Assembly (NCBI GenBank): GCA_002441395.1
Contig: DJVZ01000062.1
Coordinates: forward strand, 27,000-59,330
Length of the DNA: 32,331 bases
Direction: 5' to 3'
From: Spirochaetaceae bacterium UBA6243
Lineage (GTDB): Bacteria > Spirochaetota > Spirochaetia > Treponematales > Rectinemataceae
The notes below the pieces were generated by a model. It was not told the origin of the DNA, ran no database searches, and saw nothing but the letters and a program-made list of their open reading frames with translations. The position numbers were made by a program, and so were the translations under genes. Shown here one piece after another: positions 8,323-15,801 of this stretch (its first letter is position 1; each line of letters opens with the position of its first letter).

Positions 8323-8649
8323 ATGCCAAGTGAACAGACGCTGCGTATCATACGTGCCATCCGCGCCGTGCCGCCCGGCAAAGTCGCCTCATATGGGCAG
8401 ATCGCTGTGATTGCCGGGCACCTCCGCGGCGCGGGCGGGGCGCGCGATGTGGTGCGCATCCTCGTCTCGATGTCGGAGAAAGAGAATCTTCCCTGGTGGC
8501 GGATCGTACGCAAGGATGGAACCATCGCGCTGTCGCCCGGAGATGGCGCGGAACTTCAGCACGCGCTCCTCGTTCGGGAAAAGGTTCGCTTCGATGCTTC
8601 GGGAAAAGTTGTCGCGGCTTGCTTTTGGGGCGGGCGGTCGGAAACCTGA
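8323..8649 (+). CDS. Alkyltransferase-like (ATL) protein, MGMT family, lacking the active cysteine
   Basis: A 108-residue protein with the fold of the DNA-binding domain of O6-alkylguanine-DNA alkyltransferase. VPPGKVASYGQIA is the family helix-turn-helix entry. The motif that is PCHRV in active enzymes reads PWWRIV here, so the alkyl-accepting Cys is Trp. ATL proteins bind O6-alkylguanine, do not repair it themselves, and flag it for nucleotide excision repair; uvrC is 8 kb away. The second Trp in place of His is another departure. The ATG at 8323 begins exactly at the family N-terminus (MPSEQTLRIIRAIRAVPPG). An in-frame start at 8188 would run through the divergent ettA start and add unrelated sequence. 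It converges on nagB with a 60-bp gap. Confidence 0.87.
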   Translation: MPSEQTLRIIRAIRAVPPGKVASYGQIAVIAGHLRGAGGARDVVRILVSMSEKENLPWWRIVRKDGTIALSPGDGAELQHALLVREKVRFDASGKVVAACFWGGRSET

Positions 8650-8709
8650 TCGAACCGCCGCGCGCTGTGTATATCAGAGGCAGGGACGACTGGTCTCCGC
8701 CTGACACTA

Positions 8710-9507
8710 TCAGTCCCAGTTCGTCAGATTCGGCGCTTCAATTTCCTTGAAATAGCGTACGGTACCTACGCGCAGCTCGCTCGTCGCGTCATCGTCGCAG
8801 ACGAGAATCGCCTTCGGATGCAATTGCAGACAACTGATTGTCCACATGTGGTTGACGCCCATTTCGACCGCGTGCCGAAGCGCCCTCGCCTTCTCGATAC
8901 CCGAAACCATGATGAGCACTTCGCGGGCATCCATAATCGTACCCATGCCGACGGTGAGCGCATGCGAGGGCACTTTTTCAGGATCACCGTCAAAAAACCG
9001 CGCGTTCGCGAGCTTTGTGTCGCGGGTCAGCGTTTTGATGCGCGTCCGCGATGACAGCGAGGATCCCGGCTCATTGAAGGCGATGTGCCCATCCGCGCCG
9101 ACACCGCCGACAAACAGGTCGATGCCCCCCGCCTGCTTTATCGCCTCTTCATAGCGCCTGCACTCTTTATCCAAATCCGGCGCCATGCCATCGGGGATAT
9201 GGACGTTCTCTTTTTTTATATCAATATGAGAAAATAAATTATCCCACATAAAATAGTGGTAGCTGCGTTCATCCTTTGAGGGGAGCCCGACATATTCATC
9301 CATATTGAATGTGACGGCATTTTTGAAACTGACCACGCCGGCCTTGTTGAGACGAATCAGTTCATTGTACATGCCAAGAGGGGTCGATCCCGTGGGAAGT
9401 CCCAGCACGAAAGGCGTATTCCCCTGATGTTCGTTGATGCGCCGCACGACATGGTGCGCGGCCCAGCGCGACACGAAATCATAATTGTTCTGGACAATGA
9501 CCCTCAT
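8710..9507 (-). CDS. nagB: Glucosamine-6-phosphate deaminase
   Basis: A 265-residue cytosolic enzyme that converts glucosamine-6-phosphate to fructose-6-phosphate and ammonia, the last step of N-acetylglucosamine use. Family motifs are LGLPTGSTP (phosphate loop), NMDEYVGL with the general base Asp70, and GADGHIAFNEPGS with Asp139, His141 and Glu146, which correspond to Asp72, Asp141, His143 and Glu148 of E. coli NagB. SSRTR of the allosteric/phosphate region is also present. Length matches the family (266). GAGGGGG lies 5 nt upstream of the ATG. It follows nagA by 28 nt and is the last gene of the TPR - nagA - nagB operon. Confidence 0.96.
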   Translation of the reverse strand: MRVIVQNNYDFVSRWAAHHVVRRINEHQGNTPFVLGLPTGSTPLGMYNELIRLNKAGVVSFKNAVTFNMDEYVGLPSKDERSYHYFMWDNLFSHIDIKKENVHIPDGMAPDLDKECRRYEEAIKQAGGIDLFVGGVGADGHIAFNEPGSSLSSRTRIKTLTRDTKLANARFFDGDPEKVPSHALTVGMGTIMDAREVLIMVSGIEKARALRHAVEMGVNHMWTISCLQLHPKAILVCDDDATSELRVGTVRYFKEIEAPNLTNWD

Positions 9508-9535
9508 CGTATCCCCCTCGTCGCCGGCCGCAGGC

Positions 9536-10729
9536 TCATCGCGCGCTGCGCCGATATTTTATTATGCCATCGATAATTGTCATCTGCGCTTCGAATTTGT
9601 TGTTTGCGAGCAGAAGGTCGGCCTGGAAGCCCGGGCTGATCATGCCCCGCCGGCGCAGCCCGAAGATCCGGGCCGGATTCGCGCTCGCCATTTTTACCGC
9701 GCTTTCGAGCGGCACACCGAAGCTGATGAGGTTGCGCACGCCTTCGATCATGGTGAGGGAACTGCCGGCTATGACGCCGTCGCTCGCGCGAAAAAAGAGA
9801 TTGTTCGTCAGGTATACTTCCTCTTCATTGGCGAACATCGGCGCATCGGTCGCCTGCTTTGTCGGCTTCAGCGAATCCGTGACGAGCACGATGTTGCCTT
9901 CCGGCTTATCCCTGAAGAGCAGACGAATCAGGTCGGGGTGCACGTGGAGGCCGTCGGCGATGATCTCGCAGGAGAGGTCAGGCTGAATCAGCACCGCGCC
10001 GACCGCGTTGGGGTTGCGGTGGTGGAGCCGGCTCATGGCGTTGAACATGTGCGTCGAATGCCTGATTCCGGCCTGCATGCCCTCGATCATGTTTTCGTAG
10101 CTTGCGTCGGTGTGGCCTGCCTGCAGCACAATGCCGAGCCTGTTGCAGAAGAGCGCGAGTTCGCGCATGCCTTTGAGCTCGGGCGCGACCGTCATGCTGA
10201 CGATGTGGCCTTCCGAGGCATCCCAGAGGCGCTGCATGAGGCCCAAGTCCACAGGCCGGACAAACTCGACCCTCTGCACGCCGAGCTGGGCGGGCGAAAT
10301 AAAGGGACCTTCCATGTGGACCCCGATGATTTCGGCCCCCTCCTCGCGCCCCATCGCCGACACGATCGCGCGGACGGCGCGCAGCATGTCTTCTTCGGGC
10401 ATGGGGTAAATTGTCGGCACAAAAGAAGTCACACCCCAGGCAGGAAGCATTTTGCTCATCCCGAGAATGGAATCGGCAGACATGTCTTCCGTGCCGTATC
10501 CTCCGATCCCATGGATGTGCGTATCGATAAGACCCGGGGTAAGGTAGGCACCTTCCGCGTCGATCAGCTCGACATCGGGCGCGAATGTCTTCTGGGCAAA
10601 GCGCCGTTCGGAAAAAATGTCGGCGATCAAATTGCCTTCCACAAGCACCGCACTGCGGTCCATGCGCGCATAGCCCGCAATGACGGTCGCGTTATGAATG
10701 CAAAAGGCTGATCCCATAACCCCGCTCAC
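9536..10729 (-). CDS. nagA: N-acetylglucosamine-6-phosphate deacetylase
   Basis: A 397-residue amidohydrolase-superfamily enzyme that removes acetate from N-acetylglucosamine-6-phosphate and so feeds nagB. Metal and substrate motifs appear in order: DTHIHGIGGYGTED, HMEGPFISP with the metal-binding Glu, AGHTDASYE, HMFNAMS, DGLHVHPD, and LVTDSLKPT with the catalytic Asp. The GTG at 10729 has AAGGG seven bases upstream, overlapping the stop of the preceding TPR gene. An ATG at 10717 would shorten it by four residues and has a poorer site; I slightly prefer the GTG. Only 8 nt separate it from the TPR gene. Confidence 0.95.
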   Translation of the reverse strand: MSGVMGSAFCIHNATVIAGYARMDRSAVLVEGNLIADIFSERRFAQKTFAPDVELIDAEGAYLTPGLIDTHIHGIGGYGTEDMSADSILGMSKMLPAWGVTSFVPTIYPMPEEDMLRAVRAIVSAMGREEGAEIIGVHMEGPFISPAQLGVQRVEFVRPVDLGLMQRLWDASEGHIVSMTVAPELKGMRELALFCNRLGIVLQAGHTDASYENMIEGMQAGIRHSTHMFNAMSRLHHRNPNAVGAVLIQPDLSCEIIADGLHVHPDLIRLLFRDKPEGNIVLVTDSLKPTKQATDAPMFANEEEVYLTNNLFFRASDGVIAGSSLTMIEGVRNLISFGVPLESAVKMASANPARIFGLRRRGMISPGFQADLLLANNKFEAQMTIIDGIIKYRRSAR

Positions 10730-10737
10730 TCGGACCC

Positions 10738-12174
10738 TTATTCCGTCGCGCCCGAAGTCGCGTCGGAACTGGCTTCCGGGGACGCCTCTGGGGTCTCGGC
10801 TGGCTGCTGAGTTTGATCGTCAGTCTGAGAAGAACCCGCCTCCGGAGTTTCGGCTGGCTGCTGAGACTGGTCACCCGGCACGGCACTGGCATCAGGCGCC
10901 GATTGTTGTTGCAGGAATTGGTTCCACTCATCCTTGAGCTGACTGATAACCAGGAAAACCTGATTGTCTTTATCGTACACGGTACCGAACCGTTTTTCCG
11001 CCTCTTCGATATCGGCCATTGCCAGTTTGAGATCATCCACCGACTGCGCGGTCTGCGCATACATCAATGCCCGATAGAAGGCCAAAGTACCCACGGCCAT
11101 GTCGTCGTTCGTATATTTCTCAAGCGAGCGATTGAGATAATCGAAACCGGATTGCGGATCCTGCACATTGAGCCATGTCGAAATCAAGGAGCGGACGACA
11201 TTCGGATCCACATTGAATTTTGCGGTCACGTCATCGGCCACCGCGTTTGCTTTTTCGGGAGTCCCCATGCGAACCTCAATCAAATGCTGAATCAGCATCG
11301 GCACATACTCATCAGGGAAACGCGCGATCATCGCTTCCACATATGCATCGGTCTTCTGGACATCTCCGGCATTGAGGCCGGCCTTGATTCCTTCCACGAA
11401 AGCATTATAGGTGGCATCGGAAGCGTCGGGATTGGCCAGCACTTCGTCTACGATCGGGTATACCTGATCGAATTTACCCTGATCATTGAGTGCGCTTGCG
11501 AGGCTGACGGAGAAATTCGGATTTTCAGGATATGCGGCAATCGCTTTTCTGAGCACTGTCTCCACAGCATCGTACTGCTGAAGATTGAGGAGGAGCTCGG
11601 CTTGATTTGAAAGGCTTTTTTCGGTGTAGGTATCGTAGGCAAGCGCCCTGTCGTAATTTTCGACCGCCTTTTGCTGGACGGCCTGGCTCTCCAGAATCCA
11701 GTTGTCGCCATATTCATGGTTGACCGTGTAAAGATAGTTCCCAAGCTCATAGGAGAGGACTGGCGGCACGGCTTCTCCGGATTTCTCGAGGGCGTCGGCC
11801 AAGTCGACCGGATTGAAGTCCGCTATGGTCTGTTTTTCGGGTGGATTGGTCCTCATTTCATCGAGGTTCTGTCCTTCGGCAAGGTCTACGAACCCAAAAC
11901 TGACGAGCATGCCATTCGCCACATTCCCCTCAAGCGCAAGGCGAATTTTCTCGGCAAGCACGTAGCCGTCCTTATTTTCCGGATCGAGGGCGGCAAGCAG
12001 GTTCCAGGCTTTGGACCACTGACCTTTTGACTGCAAAAGCCGGGAAGCATCGAGCGCTTCCTTGGTCTGCTGCGCTGCATCCGCATAGAAGGTCGCAGGT
12101 GTCTGTGATTCCTGCGCACCAAGAAGCGCTATCGCGGCGATAAACACAAACGCGAAAACTGCGAAACGTTTCAT
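10738..12174 (-). CDS. Secreted TPR-repeat protein, function unknown
   Basis: A 478-residue protein with a Sec signal peptide (MKRF, then a hydrophobic stretch ending in LLGAQ near residue 21). The body is helical with tetratricopeptide-like repeats, clearest around NYDRALAYDTYTEKSLSNQA and the following AVETVLRKAIAAYPENPNF segment. The last 60 residues are low-complexity, rich in Q, P, E, T, S and A, and carry an 18-residue unit twice. I expect it in the periplasm or at the outer surface, as a scaffold. The start has AAGGAG six bases upstream. It is the first gene of the operon with nagA and nagB (8-nt gap), so a link to amino sugar or cell-wall metabolism is possible but unproven. Confidence 0.8.
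   Translation of the reverse strand: MKRFAVFAFVFIAAIALLGAQESQTPATFYADAAQQTKEALDASRLLQSKGQWSKAWNLLAALDPENKDGYVLAEKIRLALEGNVANGMLVSFGFVDLAEGQNLDEMRTNPPEKQTIADFNPVDLADALEKSGEAVPPVLSYELGNYLYTVNHEYGDNWILESQAVQQKAVENYDRALAYDTYTEKSLSNQAELLLNLQQYDAVETVLRKAIAAYPENPNFSVSLASALNDQGKFDQVYPIVDEVLANPDASDATYNAFVEGIKAGLNAGDVQKTDAYVEAMIARFPDEYVPMLIQHLIEVRMGTPEKANAVADDVTAKFNVDPNVVRSLISTWLNVQDPQSGFDYLNRSLEKYTNDDMAVGTLAFYRALMYAQTAQSVDDLKLAMADIEEAEKRFGTVYDKDNQVFLVISQLKDEWNQFLQQQSAPDASAVPGDQSQQPAETPEAGSSQTDDQTQQPAETPEASPEASSDATSGATE
10784..10871 (-). repeat. 54-bp tandem repeat unit in the TPR gene tail
   Basis: Two imperfect direct copies begin at 10784 and 10838, a period of 54 bp or 18 codons, keeping frame. 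Each encodes QQPAETPEA followed by a Ser/Asp/Thr-rich spacer. Such in-frame units can change copy number by slippage or recombination. Confidence 0.7.
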
Positions 12175-12206
12175 GAACGACTCCTTAGCATTGAGGAAAA
12201 GATAAA

Positions 12207-12221
12207 CTCACACTATGTGAG
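12207..12221. promoter_or_regulatory. 15-bp palindrome at the TPR-nagAB transcription start (operator candidate)
   Basis: CTCACA-CTA-TGTGAG is a perfect inverted repeat with 6-bp arms and a 3-bp centre. It sits directly downstream of the -10 box (12222-12227) and covers the predicted start near 12215. That is a position where a bound protein would block transcription. It matches no operator I can name with confidence. Confidence 0.5.
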
Positions 12222-12250
12222 AGAATACTTATGTTTCTCCTAAAAGGCAA
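12222..12250 (-). promoter_or_regulatory. Promoter of the TPR-nagA-nagB operon
   Basis: On the minus strand TTGCCT (12250-12245) and TATTCT (12227-12222) are spaced by 17 nt, each with four of six consensus matches. Predicted start near 12215, leader about 40 nt with AAGGAG before the ATG at 12174. Confidence 0.5.
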
Positions 12251-12292
12251 CGGCTGGCGCGTCGCATTCCCGGGCAAACAAAGCTATTGATA

Positions 12293-12322
12293 TTGAACAA
12301 ATATGGCAAAGGCTGGTATCAT
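12293..12322 (+). promoter_or_regulatory. Promoter of the CxxC-cluster protein gene
   Basis: TTGAAC (12293-12298), 18-nt spacer, then the extended -10 TGgTATCAT (12314-12322). Predicted start near 12329. In-frame ATGs at 12303 and 12321 fall within the promoter, which favours the ATG at 12384 as the real start. Confidence 0.5.
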
Positions 12323-12383
12323 GCCGTCCGGCAGATTTTGCCATTTTTTCAGAAGAATTCGCGCGCATCGGCGGGAGTACTCC

Positions 12384-13055
12384 ATGTGGCAATTGCACAA
12401 CAGGCGGGCGTTTTGGGATACATCGGCAGGTCAACAAATTCTTACGTTAGATTTAATCTTTCGTAAAATTTCGGATGCGCAGCGCATCTTCGTCGGTCGG
12501 GCGGCACAGCGAGGCGTCGAACTCTCCTGCCCTCCAGACTGCGGCGCTTGCTGTCATGGCTTCATGCCGGACGTGCTCCCTGTCGAGGCGGACTACATCG
12601 CTTTCTTTCTTTTAATCAACCAGAACAATCCCGGCGACGGCCCGGAAGGACATTTCAGTCTCCTCTCGCCGAGCACGCCGGCCAGCCCCTCGCCCTGCCC
12701 TTTCTACGCTGCCGACAGACCCGGCGCCAATTGTCGCATCTATGAGGCCCGCCCTCTCATCTGTAGGCTCTTCGGTTTTTCAGGGACGAAGACCAAAAAT
12801 GGTGGCACCGCGTATCGCCTGTGCCGCCACATGCCCACGCCCCGGGGGTTCCCCGGACGCTCGCCCACCCAAGAGGCCCTCCAGCGCGCCATTGGGACGC
12901 TCCCTCCGCTCATGAGCGATTTTTCCATAGGAATACTCGCTATCGATCCTTCGAGGGCCTCGGAGAGAAAACCGCTCGTGGAAGCGCTGCCGCCCGCCCT
13001 CGCCCGGATTTCGGCCACCTTGCATTATTGCCCGGAAGAACCAAACGCGGCCTAG
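12384..13055 (+). CDS. YkgJ-type cysteine-cluster protein (putative metal-binding)
   Basis: A 223-residue protein of the zinc/iron-chelating CxxCxxCC family (Pfam PF03692). The cysteine pattern is CPPDCGACCHGF, followed by CPFY, NCRIYEARPLICRLFGF and a last CRH. The cluster probably binds iron or zinc; the cellular role of the family is unknown, though some members are linked to protein or RNA modification. The ATG at 12384 has GGGAG six bases upstream and lies about 55 nt after the predicted transcription start. Longer in-frame starts at 12303 and 12321 are within promoter sequence. The deoxynucleoside kinase gene follows by 51 nt. Confidence 0.8.
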   Translation: MWQLHNRRAFWDTSAGQQILTLDLIFRKISDAQRIFVGRAAQRGVELSCPPDCGACCHGFMPDVLPVEADYIAFFLLINQNNPGDGPEGHFSLLSPSTPASPSPCPFYAADRPGANCRIYEARPLICRLFGFSGTKTKNGGTAYRLCRHMPTPRGFPGRSPTQEALQRAIGTLPPLMSDFSIGILAIDPSRASERKPLVEALPPALARISATLHYCPEEPNAA

Positions 13056-13106
13056 CGCCTCGTGTGGCTTGCGCATTCGTCATTGGATGATTAGTCTTTT
13101 ATCGAC

Positions 13107-13754
13107 ATGAGTCGCAAATATGTGGTGGTCGCCGGAAATATCGGCGCGGGGAAATCGACGCTCGTCAGTCTGCTGGCGGAACACTTGGGCTTCATCGCCT
13201 ATTTCGAGCCAGTCCTGGAGAATCCTTTTCTCAAGGATTTCTATGCCGACATGCGGCGCTGGGCCCTCCAGAGTCAGCTTTTCTTCCTGTCGCACCGCGC
13301 CACCATGCACCAAAAACTGAGCGCCGATACTCACTCCGTCGTCCAGGACCGCTCGATTTACGAAGACGCCGAGGTATTCGCAAAAAATCTCTATGTACAA
13401 GGCAATATGGAAAAACGCGAGTGGCTCGTATATCAGGACCTCTACCGGACTCTCACCGAAATCTTGCCGCATCCGAGCCTCGTCATCTACATCCGCGCTT
13501 CCGTGCCCACCCTGCAGACCCGCATCGCACAGCGGGGACGCGACTTCGAGTCGGCAATTCCCGACGCGTACCTCGAAGGCCTCAATGTGCTCTATGAAGA
13601 GTGGATTTCGTCGTTTACCATGGCTCCGGTTCTGACCATTCCCGGCGACAGCCTCGATTTTGTCGCGGAATCGCGGGATCTGCAGGTCATTCTGAGGACG
13701 GTCACCAAGAGGCTCGAAGATAATCAACCCTATTTATTTCCTTATGAGATGTAG
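13107..13754 (+). CDS. Deoxynucleoside kinase (dAK/dGK type)
   Basis: A 215-residue P-loop enzyme of the deoxynucleoside kinase family, which phosphorylates deoxynucleosides for salvage. The P-loop is GNIGAGKST at residues 10-18, placed at the very N-terminus as in the family. DRSIYEDAEVFA carries the base and sugar contacts (the family's DRS/ERS motif), and QRGRDFE is the arginine-rich lid. Length is typical. Whether it prefers dA, dG or dC cannot be told. The start is fixed by the P-loop position, but no Shine-Dalgarno site is visible before it. It may be cotranscribed with the preceding cysteine-cluster gene. It ends 28 bp from the convergent glycosyltransferase gene. Confidence 0.9.
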   Translation: MSRKYVVVAGNIGAGKSTLVSLLAEHLGFIAYFEPVLENPFLKDFYADMRRWALQSQLFFLSHRATMHQKLSADTHSVVQDRSIYEDAEVFAKNLYVQGNMEKREWLVYQDLYRTLTEILPHPSLVIYIRASVPTLQTRIAQRGRDFESAIPDAYLEGLNVLYEEWISSFTMAPVLTIPGDSLDFVAESRDLQVILRTVTKRLEDNQPYLFPYEM

Positions 13755-13782
13755 AAAGTTTTTGTTTATCGATTATGAATTA

Positions 13783-14946
13783 TCAAGCCCACCTGTTTAA
13801 AATCGAACGGTAGCGCTCCGCCACTTCCGTCGCGACATCCTCCCATGTGCGGCACAATGTCTTTTGGGCGTGATCAGCGATTTCCGCAAGCGCTTCTTTA
13901 TCCGAAAGCGCGCTCACTACAGTTTGCGCATAGGAAACAGTATCTTCAGCAGAAAGAAAACCATTTTCCCCATCGTGGACAAAGACTGCCGCGTCTGAGC
14001 CTTGAATCAGAATAGAAGGTGTTTTCATTGCTGCCGCCTCCCGAACCACCAAGCCAGAAGTGTCGTAGAGCGAAGGGAAGAGAAACACATCGGCTCTTGC
14101 ATATATCGCTTTCAGCAATTCTCTGTCATAGACAACCTCATGAAAAATGACTTTATTCGAAATTCCAAGCTGCCGCGCGAGATCGATGAGAGATTCCTTC
14201 GCATAGCCCTTGCCGACAAAGACCATGCGGAAGTTCGGAAGCGCGTCCATGATTGAGGGCAACGACCGGACCAGAAGTTCAAGATTTTTTTCCAGGATAT
14301 GCTGGCCCACAAAGAGGCCTACAAGATATTCCTCGGGCAGACCGAGATGCTCCGCCCCGCTCGTCCGATAAGGGGCTATATCATCAAGAGGCTCAAAATC
14401 GATGCCGTTTTCAACCACGTCATAGGGGCCCTTGTAGCCATACTCGCGGAGCGTTTGTGCCACAGATTCCTGGGGGACCCAGACATGATCGACGTTATAA
14501 TAGAATTCCACAATTCGCTTGATCTGATCGTGTACAATAGCTTTTATCGCAATTGCACGGGTAAGATCATCCCTATACTTTGAATGAAATGTAGCAATGA
14601 TTGGGACATGCTTGCCCCGTGCGACCCGCAGCGCAAGCTTGCCCGCGGCGAATGGCGAATGCGCGTGGACAATATCAAAATCCCTGTTCTTTAAAACAGA
14701 TCGGAGTCGAATATCAAAATCAGGAAAGCCAATGCGGTATGGCGGGCGCACGACCGTCGGCAGCGACAGGAATCGAATCACCGGAAATGGATCGGTATCT
14801 TTATAATTAGGAACGAATGGAGTAATAACGTACGTTGGACCCAGTTTTTTTCTCAGCCAATATGCATAGTTGCGAACGGTGACGGTGACCCCGTCGATGA
14901 TCGGAATATATCCGTCATTAAAGAGGCCTGTAACAATTTCGTCCAT
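13783..14946 (-). CDS. Glycosyltransferase family 4
   Basis: A 387-residue GT-B fold enzyme. The N-terminal half starts with GLFNDGYIPIIDGVTVTVRN, the classic GT4 opening, and has DIVHAHSPF and IIATFHSKYRDD. The C-terminal half has FVGQHILEKNLELL, a nucleotide-sugar site (about ARADVFLFPSLYDTSGLVVREAAA in two parts, with the EX7E-type Asp/Glu pattern) and GENGFL. Related enzymes make glycolipids or surface polysaccharides from UDP- or GDP-sugars; the acceptor is unknown. I chose the ATG at 14946 because it begins at the family N-terminus and fits the promoter. A TTG at 14985 falls beside the -35 box and adds 13 unrelated residues. There is no Shine-Dalgarno site. Confidence 0.88.
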   Translation of the reverse strand: MDEIVTGLFNDGYIPIIDGVTVTVRNYAYWLRKKLGPTYVITPFVPNYKDTDPFPVIRFLSLPTVVRPPYRIGFPDFDIRLRSVLKNRDFDIVHAHSPFAAGKLALRVARGKHVPIIATFHSKYRDDLTRAIAIKAIVHDQIKRIVEFYYNVDHVWVPQESVAQTLREYGYKGPYDVVENGIDFEPLDDIAPYRTSGAEHLGLPEEYLVGLFVGQHILEKNLELLVRSLPSIMDALPNFRMVFVGKGYAKESLIDLARQLGISNKVIFHEVVYDRELLKAIYARADVFLFPSLYDTSGLVVREAAAMKTPSILIQGSDAAVFVHDGENGFLSAEDTVSYAQTVVSALSDKEALAEIADHAQKTLCRTWEDVATEVAERYRSILNRWA

Positions 14947-14953
14947 CCAGACT

Positions 14954-14982
14954 AAAATATACGGGGCGCTTATAAAAGTCAA
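14954..14982 (-). promoter_or_regulatory. Promoter of the GT4 gene, giving a leaderless mRNA
   Basis: Minus-strand TTGACT (14982-14977), a 17-nt spacer and TATTTT (14959-14954), followed after seven bases by the ATG at 14946. The predicted start coincides with the start codon. Confidence 0.6.
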
Positions 14983-14998
14983 CAAAAGGCAAATTTCA

Positions 14999-15028
14999 TT
15001 GACTTCTGCTTTCTTCTTGTATTACCAT
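14999..15028 (+). promoter_or_regulatory. Promoter of the metallo-hydrolase - mntH - uspA operon
   Basis: TTGACT (14999-15004, five of six matches), 18-nt spacer, TACCAT (15023-15028). Predicted start near 15035, which keeps the AAGAGG ribosome site (15039-15044) before the ATG at 15051. An alternative extended -10, TGcTATATA at 15031-15039, would start too late to include that site. Confidence 0.45.
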
Positions 15029-15050
15029 GATGCTATATAAGAGGTATACT

Positions 15051-15791
15051 ATGGCAAAAGCAGTATTTTCTGTCGCCCTCGCTTTTGCGCTTTCGGCAGT
15101 TCCCGGGTTCTCTCAGAGCTGGCCGGAAGGCAAGACATCCGATCGATTCGATACGGGAAACGGCGAGCTGGAAATTGTCTTTTTGGGTCATGGGTCGCTC
15201 ATCCTCGTCTATAAAGGCTCTTACATCTACATAGACCCGGTGAGCCAGTATGGCGATTTTTCCAAATATCCAAAGGCCGATCTCATTCTGGTCACCCACG
15301 AGCACGGAGACCACCTCGATCCGAAAGCCATCGCCGCGCTGAGTAAAAATGGAACGAGAATTCTTCTGCCGGAAGCCTCGCGCAAAAAGCTGGGCGCGGG
15401 AGAAGCGCTGCAACATGGTCGCCCGCTCGATGTCGCGGGAGTCACCTTGCTGGCGGTGGCGGCGTACAATGTTACCTCAGGACGGATGATCTATCATCCC
15501 AGAGACCGTCTGGACAACGGCTATGTAATTACCGCGGATTCTCTGCGCGTCTATGTCGCGGGCGATACTGAACCAATACCGGAGATGGCGAATCTGGGCC
15601 ACGTCGATATCGCGTTCCTGCCCATGAATCAGCCTTACACCATGACGCCGGAACAGGCCGCCGCCGCGGCGAGGGTCATCAAGCCAAAAATTCTCTATCC
15701 TTATCATTTCGGTTCGACGGATACGGGCGCCTTGACAAAACTGCTCGCGAACGACAAGAAAATCGAAGTCAGAATTCGAAATCTTCAATAG
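15051..15791 (+). CDS. Secreted metallo-beta-lactamase-fold hydrolase
   Basis: A 246-residue protein with a Sec signal peptide (MAKAVFSV, hydrophobic core, cut near GFSQS) and a metallo-beta-lactamase fold of the Lactamase_B_3 / UPF0173 type. Metal motifs are GHGSL, VTHEHGDHLD (HxHxDH), AGDTEPIPEM (metal-bridging Asp) and YPYHFGST. The substrate is unknown; members of this group hydrolyse various esters and amides. The ATG at 15051 has AAGAGG six bases upstream and opens a good signal peptide. An ATG at 15027 would prepend eight residues, MMLYKRYT, and overlaps the promoter. It lies 10 nt before mntH, so it is probably in the same operon. Export would place it in the periplasm, unlike the usual cytosolic relatives. 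Confidence 0.83.
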   Translation: MAKAVFSVALAFALSAVPGFSQSWPEGKTSDRFDTGNGELEIVFLGHGSLILVYKGSYIYIDPVSQYGDFSKYPKADLILVTHEHGDHLDPKAIAALSKNGTRILLPEASRKKLGAGEALQHGRPLDVAGVTLLAVAAYNVTSGRMIYHPRDRLDNGYVITADSLRVYVAGDTEPIPEMANLGHVDIAFLPMNQPYTMTPEQAAAAARVIKPKILYPYHFGSTDTGALTKLLANDKKIEVRIRNLQ

Positions 15792-15801
15792 AAAGAAAAA
15801 T

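Noticed and set aside
9485..10711. 408-codon plus-strand frame opposite nagA
   Set aside because: Antisense shadow of nagA with no domain signal.
12207..12221. CRP-type site
   Set aside because: Half sites are in the opposite orientation (TCACA...TGTGA, not TGTGA...TCACA) with only about three bases between, so it is not a CRP site.
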